8,338 nucleotides of DNA from Gemmatimonadota bacterium (GTDB lineage Bacteria; Gemmatimonadota; Gemmatimonadetes; JACCXV01; JAHWKZ01): the NCBI GenBank assembly GCA_019347645.1, contig JAHWKZ010000063.1, positions 1 through 8,338 on the forward strand, given 5' to 3'. Shown one piece after another: positions 1-4,397 of the stretch. The notes beneath the pieces are model-generated. The model saw only the letters and a list, made by a program, of their open reading frames with translations. It was not told the DNA's origin and ran no database searches. The translations under genes were made by a program, and so were the position numbers. Within the stretch, counting starts at the first letter, position 1. Every line of letters begins with the position of its first letter.

Positions 1-566
1 AGGGGGACGAGATCCTCGACGGCGTGAAGGCGCTGCTCGAGTCCGAGCGCTTCGGCGTCCGGGTGGCGACCCAGGACTGGCACCCGGCCGACCACCTCTC
101 CTTCGCCAGCAGCCACGAGGGCCGCGAGGAGCGGGACGTGATCGATCTCCACGGCCACGAGCAGATCCTGTGGCCGGACCACTGCGTGCAGGACACGCCC
201 GGCGCCGAGCTGGCGGTGGACCTCCCATGGGAGCGGGTGATGGCGATCGTCCGCAAGGGGACCGATCGCGAAGTCGACTCCTACAGCGCGTTCCGGAACA
301 ACTGGGATCCGGCCGGCGAGCGGCCGAAGACCGGCCTCGCCGGCTACCTCCGCGAGCGTGGGATCGAGCACGTGGTCGTCTGCGGACTGGCGCGCGACTT
401 CTGCGTGAAGTGGAGCGCCGAGGACGCCGCCGACGAGGGGTTCGACGTCACCGTAGTCTGGGACGTCACCCGCCCGGTCGACCCCTCCTCGAACGAGAAG
501 GTACGAAAGGATCTCGAGGAGGCCGGAGCCCGGATCGTCGACCTGGACGACCTGGGAATCGAGTAG
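1..566 (+). CDS. pncA: Nicotinamidase (isochorismatase-fold amidohydrolase), 5' truncated by window
   Basis: The enzyme hydrolyses nicotinamide to nicotinate and ammonia in cytosolic NAD salvage. The open frame runs from base 3 (GDEILDG...) to TAG at 564-566. The GTG at 24 is internal to the conserved fold, so the true start lies upstream of the window. Numbering visible residues from base 3, the metal site is seen as TQDWHPADH (Asp25, His27, His31) plus WPDHC (His60). The catalytic lysine is in IVRKGTD (Lys85) and the nucleophilic cysteine is in GLARDFCVKW (Cys134). The first member of the Asp-Lys-Cys triad normally sits near the N-terminus and is outside the window. About 187 residues are visible of a family that usually has 190-215, so little is missing. 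The gene converges on pdhC across a repeat-filled gap. Family assignment is strong; activity on related amides such as pyrazinamide is expected from the family but not shown here. Confidence 0.92.
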   Translation, partial: GDEILDGVKALLESERFGVRVATQDWHPADHLSFASSHEGREERDVIDLHGHEQILWPDHCVQDTPGAELAVDLPWERVMAIVRKGTDREVDSYSAFRNNWDPAGERPKTGLAGYLRERGIEHVVVCGLARDFCVKWSAEDAADEGFDVTVVWDVTRPVDPSSNEKVRKDLEEAGARIVDLDDLGIE

Positions 567-620
567 GAACTCAGCGCCCGAGGCAGTCAAACGGCGCGGA
601 TAGACGAGGAGGCGAGCCGA

Positions 621-640
621 GGCGTGGTGTGAACCACGCC
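621..640. repeat. Hairpin in repeat copy 1 (8-bp stem, GTGA loop)
   Basis: GGCGTGGT (621-628) pairs perfectly with ACCACGCC (633-640) around a four-base GTGA loop. In plus-strand RNA the loop is of the stable GNRA type. A second stem is possible outside it: CGGCGCG (592-598) with CGCGCCG (646-652). Confidence 0.75.
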
Positions 641-677
641 GCAGGCGCGCCGTCCAGGAAATCGCCGCGAGATGCCA

Positions 678-796
678 GGGCGGTCAAAACGGCGCAGATC
701 GTGGTGATCGTGAGGAGGCGGGCCGAGGCGTGGTAGAAACCACGCCGCAGGCGCGCCGACGAGGGATCGCCGCGAGATGCGCCGTTTTCACCGCCC
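678..796. repeat. Long imperfect inverted repeat enclosing repeat copy 2
   Basis: The left arm 678-696 and right arm 778-796 are complementary at 18 of 19 positions, with one mismatch at 685/789. The right arm is thus an inverted copy of the repeat's left end and closes the array. Its last base is also the last base of the pdhC stop codon. The structure could end transcripts from both convergent genes or mark the boundary of a small element. No uridine-rich tract follows, so it is not a standard intrinsic terminator. Confidence 0.6.
727..746. repeat. Hairpin in repeat copy 2 (8-bp stem, AGAA loop)
   Basis: GGCGTGGT (727-734) pairs perfectly with ACCACGCC (739-746) around an AGAA loop. The arms are the same as in copy 1 while three of four loop bases differ, which suggests the stem is kept. 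CGGCGC (690-695) can pair with GCGCCG (753-758) outside it. Confidence 0.75.
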
Positions 797-2190
797 TACG
801 CGTGGAGGACGAAGGCTTCTGGGTCTTCCAGTGTCTCCACCACCTTCCGCACGAACCTCGCCGCGTCGGCGCCGTCGTTCACCCGATGGTCGAACGCCAG
901 GCAGAGCGGCAGCCGGCGCGCGATCGCGACCTGCGCGCTGCCCGGATCCTCGCCCACCGCCACCGGCTCGAGCCGGGCCCTCGCCATCCCCAGGATCGCC
1001 ACCTCGGGCCAGCGGACGATGGGGGTGAACGCGGTTCCGCCGATCGGACCCGGGTTTGTGATCGTGAACGTGCCGCCCTGCATCTCCTCGCGCTCGATCT
1101 CCCCGCCGCGGGCGCGCTCGACGAGCCGGCTCGTCTCCACCGCGACCTCGGCCAGGCTCTTGCCGTCGGCGTCCCGAACCACCGGCACGAGGAGGCCGCG
1201 GTCGGTGTCCACGGCCACTCCCACGTGGTAGTGGCGCTTCAGGACCACCTCGCCCGCGTCCTCGTCGAGGCTGGCGTTGAAGCGCGGGAACTCCTTGAGG
1301 GCCGCCACCACGGCCTTCATGACCAGAATGGTCAGAGACAGCTCGCCACCCTCTTCGGCGATCTTCGGCGCGTACCTCCGCCGGAGCGCCTCGAGGGCGG
1401 TGACGTCGGCGACGTCCATGTGGGTGACGTGCGGGATCCGGGTCCAGGCCTCCGCCATCCGCCGCGCGGTCGCCCGCCGGACGCTGCGGAAGGGGATCCG
1501 CTCGACCTCGCCCCACCGCTCGAAGTCGGGGAGCTCGCCCGCCTCGCGGCGAGCCGGACGGGCCTCCTCCTCGACCTCGCCCGCCGCGGCGCGGACGTCC
1601 TCGACGGTCACCCGCCCCTCCGGGCCGCTCCCCTCCAACGACCCCAGGTCCACGCCCTCCTCGCGCGCGATCCGCCGGGCGGCGGGGGAGGCGGGGGTGG
1701 GGCGGGCCTCCCGGGCGGCGGGCTCGGCTTCCGCCTCCGCGGCGGGCTCCTCTTCCTCCTCGGGCGCCTCGGCCTCTTCGGGCTCGGGCCCCGGCAGCTC
1801 GCCGACCGCCGCGGCGCCCGTGTCCTCGGGCTTGCCGGCCTCCTCGGCGGGCTCCTCCTCCTCGGGCGCCTCCTCCTCGGGCGCTTCCTCCTCCTCCTCG
1901 GGCGCCTCCTCTTCCTCCTCGGGCGCCTCCCCTTCTTCCTCGGGCGCTTCCCCCTCCTCGCGGTACGTCATCAGAACGTCGCCGACCTCCACGATATCGC
2001 CCTCGGAGACCCGGATCTCCTGGATGGTCCCGGTGAACGGCGAGGGGACGTCCATCGCCGCCTTGTCGGTCTCCACCTCGAGGACGATGTCGCCGTCCTC
2101 GACCTCGTCTCCCTCCGCGGCTTTCACCGACAGGATCTCCGCCTCGTGGATCCCCTCGCCCGGGTCCTCGAACGTCCACTCCTTCGCCAT
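796..2190 (-). CDS. pdhC: Pyruvate dehydrogenase-type complex E2, dihydrolipoamide acyltransferase
   Basis: The 464-residue E2 core subunit moves the acyl group made by E1 from lipoyl-lysine to CoA. Domains in order: a lipoyl domain at about 1-77 with the lipoylation site Lys43 in VETDKAAM; an acidic linker at about 78-163; a peripheral subunit-binding domain at about 164-200 (SPAARRIAREEGVDL...GPEGRVTVEDV); a second, charged linker; and the catalytic trimer-forming domain from about 228 to the end. The active-site motif FDHRVNDGA gives His435 and Asp439, and GTFTITNPGPIGG is the conserved strand before it. There is one lipoyl domain. ATG at 2190 follows the pdhB stop with one base between, and a GGAGG (2197-2201, minus strand) lies 6 nt upstream, so translation is probably coupled. 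The linker carries heptad-like EAPEEEE repeats instead of the usual Ala/Pro linker. A branched-chain E2 is possible, but the E1 partners favour pyruvate. Confidence 0.93.
   Translation of the reverse strand: MAKEWTFEDPGEGIHEAEILSVKAAEGDEVEDGDIVLEVETDKAAMDVPSPFTGTIQEIRVSEGDIVEVGDVLMTYREEGEAPEEEGEAPEEEEEAPEEEEEAPEEEAPEEEEPAEEAGKPEDTGAAAVGELPGPEPEEAEAPEEEEEPAAEAEAEPAAREARPTPASPAARRIAREEGVDLGSLEGSGPEGRVTVEDVRAAAGEVEEEARPARREAGELPDFERWGEVERIPFRSVRRATARRMAEAWTRIPHVTHMDVADVTALEALRRRYAPKIAEEGGELSLTILVMKAVVAALKEFPRFNASLDEDAGEVVLKRHYHVGVAVDTDRGLLVPVVRDADGKSLAEVAVETSRLVERARGGEIEREEMQGGTFTITNPGPIGGTAFTPIVRWPEVAILGMARARLEPVAVGEDPGSAQVAIARRLPLCLAFDHRVNDGADAARFVRKVVETLEDPEAFVLHA
1852..1950 (-). repeat. 21-bp minisatellite coding the acidic E2 linker
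   Basis: Within pdhC, residues 81-113 are about four 7-residue units, EAPEEEG, EAPEEEE, EAPEEEE, EAPEEE, and then a shortened APEEEE unit. On the DNA these read on the plus strand as repeated blocks such as GGGCGCCTCCTCTTCCTCCTC. The tract lies directly after the lipoyl domain, where a flexible tether is expected. Such tandem units can change copy number by slippage. Confidence 0.85.
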
Positions 2191-2191
2191 C

Positions 2192-3178
2192 CTATGCCTC
2201 CGTCTCCAGCACTTCCCGGGCCCCCGCCACGATCCGCTCCACCGCGGGCAGATACGCCTGCTCGCGCGCGAAATACGGGGTGATCACGTCGGGCGCGGTG
2301 ATCCGCTTCACCGGGGCTTCGAGCCACCAGAACACCTTCTCGACCAGCCGGGCGACGACCTCCGCGCCGGGGCCGAAGGAGCGCGGCGCCTCGTGGACGA
2401 CGGCCACCCGCCCCGTCTTCCGCGCCGACACGGCGATCGTCTCGGCGTCGAGGGGGGACACCGTCCGCACGTCGATCACCTCGGCGGCGACGCCGTCCTC
2501 GTCGGCCAGCACCTCGGCCGCGTCCAGGGTCCGCTTCAGCATCGCCCCCCAGGTCACCAGGGTGATCTCCGCGCCCTCTCGTGCCACCGCCGCCTGGCCG
2601 ATCGGCAGCGTCTCCTCCTCGTCCGGGACCTCCTCCCTAAAGGCGCGGTAGATCGCCTTCGGCTCGTAGAAGACCACCGGGTCGGGGTCCCGGATGGCGG
2701 CCACCAGCAGCGCCCGCGCGCTCCTCGGCCCCGACGGGATCACCGTCTTGAGTCCGGGGGTGTGGGCCCAGTACGCCTCCCGGCTCTCGGAGTGGTGCTC
2801 GAGCGCTCGGACCCCGGCGCCGTAGGGAGTCCGGACCACCATGGGAGCCGTGAACCGCCCCCGGGAGCGCCACCGGATCCGGGCGGCGTGGCTCTCGAGC
2901 TGGTGGAAGGCGAGGTAGGTGAAGCCGCTGAACTGGATCTCGGCCACGGGCTTGAGCCCCCGGATCGCCATCCCCAGCGCCGCCCCCACGATCACGCTCT
3001 CGGCCAGCGGCGTGTCCATGACCCGCGCCTCCCCGTAGGCGTCGAGAAGTCCTTCGGTGACGCGGAAGACTCCACCGTCGACGCCCACGTCCTCCCCGAG
3101 GACGAGGACCGAGTCGTCGGCCTCCATCTCCTGCTCGAGGGCGAGGCGCAGCGCCTCGACCATCGTCCGCTCGCTCAC
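2192..3178 (-). CDS. pdhB: Pyruvate dehydrogenase-type complex E1 component, beta subunit
   Basis: The 328-residue E1 beta pairs with E1 alpha as an alpha2-beta2 enzyme that decarboxylates the 2-oxo acid on thiamine diphosphate and acylates the E2 lipoyl group. Landmarks with the GTG start: VLGEDVGVDGGVF (28-38); DTPLAES with Glu60, the residue that activates the cofactor aminopyrimidine; FSGFTYLAFHQLESHAA (83-99); and ALEHHSES with the active-site His128/His129. HTPGLKTVIPSGP and VVFYEPKAIYR follow, as is usual in the family. The start is the GTG at 3178, which overlaps the pdhA stop in GTGA and has GGAGGAG (3184-3190) 5 nt upstream. The ATG at 3163 is too far from that site. The frame stays open to 3985, but that part lies inside pdhA and is a shadow. 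Length matches the family norm of about 325. The EPKAIYR-type motif also occurs in branched-chain enzymes, so substrate rests on E1 alpha. Confidence 0.93.
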   Translation of the reverse strand: MSERTMVEALRLALEQEMEADDSVLVLGEDVGVDGGVFRVTEGLLDAYGEARVMDTPLAESVIVGAALGMAIRGLKPVAEIQFSGFTYLAFHQLESHAARIRWRSRGRFTAPMVVRTPYGAGVRALEHHSESREAYWAHTPGLKTVIPSGPRSARALLVAAIRDPDPVVFYEPKAIYRAFREEVPDEEETLPIGQAAVAREGAEITLVTWGAMLKRTLDAAEVLADEDGVAAEVIDVRTVSPLDAETIAVSARKTGRVAVVHEAPRSFGPGAEVVARLVEKVFWWLEAPVKRITAPDVITPYFAREQAYLPAVERIVAGAREVLETEA

Positions 3179-4284
3179 TCCGACTCCTCCCCCTCGCGGC
3201 CGACCGCCCCGCCGAAGCGGGCCAGCTCCTCGCGCTGCTCCTCGAGGTACGGGGGGCGCTCCTCGTACACGTGGTCGAACATGACCAGCGGGTCGTCGAG
3301 CTCGTCCATCGTCTCCCGCGCCGACTCCCAAGCGGACTCGATCTCGGCGGCGAGTTCCTCCTCGAGGCTCTCGACCCCCTCGCCGGAAAGGAGATCGCGC
3401 TCCTCGAGGAAACGCTGGAAGCGCGGCAGCGGGTCCTTCTTCTGCCACTCTTCCACCTCCGCCTCGTCGCGGTACTTCGAGGGGTCGTCCGCGGTCGTGT
3501 GCAGCGAGAGACGGTAGGTGACGCACTCGATCATCGTGGGCCCCTCGCCGGCGCGCGCCCGCTCGGTCGCCTCCTTCGCCGCGACGTGGACGGCCAGCGG
3601 GTCGTTGCCGTCGACCTGGATCCCGGGAAAGCCGTGCGCCAGCGCCTTCTGGGCGAGCGTCTTCGACTTCGTCTGATCCTCGCGGGGGATCGAGATCGCC
3701 CACTGGTTGTTCTGGCAGACGAACACCGTCGGGCACTCGAAGACCTTGGCGAAGTTCATCGACTCGTGGAAGTCCCCCTCGGAGGTGGCGCCGTCGCCGA
3801 AGAACGTCATCACCACCTCGTCGCTCCCGCGGTACTTCGCCCCGTAGGCGACGCCCACCGCGGCCGGAAGCTGGGTGGCCACGGGAATGGCGATCGGCAG
3901 GTCGCGCCTCCCTTCGGGGACGGCGGCGCCCTCGTTGTAGCCGGCGTTGTAGAGGATCAAGCCCTCCAGCGGGACCCCCCGCCAAACCGCGGCGGCCGTC
4001 TCACGGAAGGACGGCACCACCCAGTCCTCCTCGCCGATCGCGGCCACCGCGCCCACCTGCGCCGCCTCCTGGCCCTTCACCGGGGCGAACGTGCCGATCC
4101 GTCCCTGGCGCTGGAGCTGCAGCAGCCGCTCGTCGAACCGCCGGGCGAGCAGCATGGCGCGGTGCCAGGCGAGGAGCTCGTCGTCCTCGACGTCCGGCAT
4201 CCGCTCCTCGTCCAGGTTCCCGTCCTCGTCGAGGACCTGGAGCCACTCGACCTCATAGGGGATCTCGATTCTCTCGCGGGGCAT
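3175..4284 (-). CDS. pdhA: Pyruvate dehydrogenase-type complex E1 component, alpha subunit
   Basis: The 369-residue E1 alpha binds thiamine diphosphate together with E1 beta and catalyses the first, rate-setting decarboxylation. Visible landmarks: RQGRIGTFAPVKGQEAAQVG (59-78), PSFRE (91-95), and the thiamine diphosphate motif beginning GDG (163-165, GDGATSEGDFHESMNF) and ending QNN (191-193). TKSKTLAQKALAHGFPGIQV (205-224) follows, then the active-site loop LHTTADDPSKYR with His262 (261-272). The N-terminal pattern (QVLDEDGNLDEERMP), the LAQKALA block and the overall order match Bacillus-type PdhA closely, hence the pyruvate call. The ATG at 4284 is the only sensible start, because an in-frame TGA lies three codons upstream (4293-4291). 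Its GGAG directly abuts the ATG, so the Shine-Dalgarno spacing is poor. The gene heads a minus-strand operon and is divergent from the aconitase. A branched-chain 2-oxo acid E1 is less likely. Confidence 0.93.
   Translation of the reverse strand: MPRERIEIPYEVEWLQVLDEDGNLDEERMPDVEDDELLAWHRAMLLARRFDERLLQLQRQGRIGTFAPVKGQEAAQVGAVAAIGEEDWVVPSFRETAAAVWRGVPLEGLILYNAGYNEGAAVPEGRRDLPIAIPVATQLPAAVGVAYGAKYRGSDEVVMTFFGDGATSEGDFHESMNFAKVFECPTVFVCQNNQWAISIPREDQTKSKTLAQKALAHGFPGIQVDGNDPLAVHVAAKEATERARAGEGPTMIECVTYRLSLHTTADDPSKYRDEAEVEEWQKKDPLPRFQRFLEERDLLSGEGVESLEEELAAEIESAWESARETMDELDDPLVMFDHVYEERPPYLEEQREELARFGGAVGREGEESE
3176..3190 (-). promoter_or_regulatory. Ribosome-binding site and GTG start of pdhB inside the pdhA end
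   Basis: On the minus strand GGAGGAG (3184-3190) precedes GTG (3178-3176) by 5 nt, and the GTG overlaps the pdhA TGA (3177-3175). This fixes the pdhB start and indicates stop-start translational coupling, which would help give equal amounts of the two E1 subunits. Confidence 0.75.
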
Positions 4285-4303
4285 CTCCGATCAGTGTCAC
4301 GCG

Positions 4304-4321
4304 CGGCGGGAGGCCCCGCCG
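4304..4321. repeat. GC-rich hairpin in the pdhA leader
   Basis: CGGCGGG (4304-4310) pairs with CCCGCCG (4315-4321) around a 4-nt loop. It lies 20 nt upstream of the pdhA ATG and would be in its 5' untranslated RNA if transcription starts in the AT-richer pocket. No U-tract follows on either strand. A role in attenuation or RNA stability is possible but unproven. Confidence 0.5.
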
Positions 4322-4332
4322 TCGGGTGTCTT

Positions 4333-4346
4333 ACTCGCGAGCGAGT
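4333..4346. promoter_or_regulatory. Operator-like dyad ACTCGC-GA-GCGAGT
   Basis: Perfect 6-bp arms flank a 2-bp centre, and the left part also contains the palindrome CTCGCGAG (4334-4341). Its position between two divergent promoters, next to the AT-richer pocket, is where a dimeric repressor could control both pdhABC and aconitase. No regulator gene is in the window and the arms are short, so this is inference from position and symmetry. Confidence 0.4.
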
Positions 4347-4385
4347 GCAAAAGGTTTAGCTTGGAAAAGAGACTTCGGAATCGGC

Positions 4386-4394
4386 GGAGGAGGT
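4386..4394 (+). promoter_or_regulatory. Ribosome-binding site deciding the aconitase start
   Basis: GGAGGAGGT lies 3 nt before the ATG at 4398. This strong site, together with the family N-terminus (ARKLIDDHLVDG), selects ATG 4398 over the in-frame start at 4326, which would add 24 unrelated residues. Confidence 0.8.
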
Positions 4395-4397
4395 GCC

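Larger units (their letters stand above)
586..780. repeat. Two diverged tandem copies of a hairpin-bearing repeat
   Basis: Copy 1 is about 586-675 and copy 2 about 683-780. Both open with GTCAAA(A)CGGCGC and end with ATCGCCGCGAGATGC. The 47-nt cores (606-652 and 712-758) are ungapped and identical at 43 positions; three of the four differences fall in a hairpin loop. The segment between the left end and the core differs in length, and the tails differ by 1 nt. The repeat fills the noncoding gap between the convergent pncA and pdhC genes and shows no credible reading frame. It resembles dispersed REP- or MITE-like intergenic elements in organisation, but I do not recognise the family and cannot tell whether it recurs in the genome. 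Confidence 0.8.
4285..4397. promoter_or_regulatory. Divergent promoter region between pdhA and aconitase
   Basis: These 113 bases separate two divergent genes and must carry start signals for at least one and probably both. An AT-richer pocket at 4346-4375 (GCAAAAGGTTTAGCTTGG) stands out from the GC-rich surroundings. I could not place convincing -35/-10 pairs on either strand: TTACTC (4331) with TTTAGC (4355, 18-bp spacer) is a weak plus-strand candidate only. The region also holds an operator-like dyad and a hairpin, listed separately. Confidence 0.5.

Noticed and set aside
586..780. Possible CRISPR array
   Set aside because: There are only two copies, the repeat is long and internally diverged, there is no uniform spacer and no cas gene in the window.
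788..2179. A 463-codon minus-strand frame overlapping pdhC in a different register
   Set aside because: It is Gly/Arg-rich with no domain and is the off-frame reading of pdhC, which has all E2 landmarks in its own frame.
730..2283. A 517-codon plus-strand frame covering the repeat and pdhC
   Set aside because: It shadows pdhC; the leucine/glycine-rich run in its middle is just the complement of the glutamate repeat tract.
1277..3517. A 746-codon open frame on the plus strand opposite pdhC, pdhB and pdhA
   Set aside because: It is an antisense shadow. It gives low-complexity Ser/Arg-rich protein with no recognisable domain, while the minus strand encodes three well-known subunits over the same bases. 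High GC removes stop codons from other frames.
3179..3985. Upstream extension of the pdhB frame, giving 597 codons
   Set aside because: The added part lies within pdhA and reads as Arg/Gly-rich noise; GTG 3178 has a good ribosome-binding site and gives the family's normal N-terminus.
4326..4397. Longer aconitase N-terminus starting at 4326
   Set aside because: The extra 24 residues match nothing in the family and cross the dyad and the AT-richer pocket; ATG 4398 has a strong Shine-Dalgarno site.
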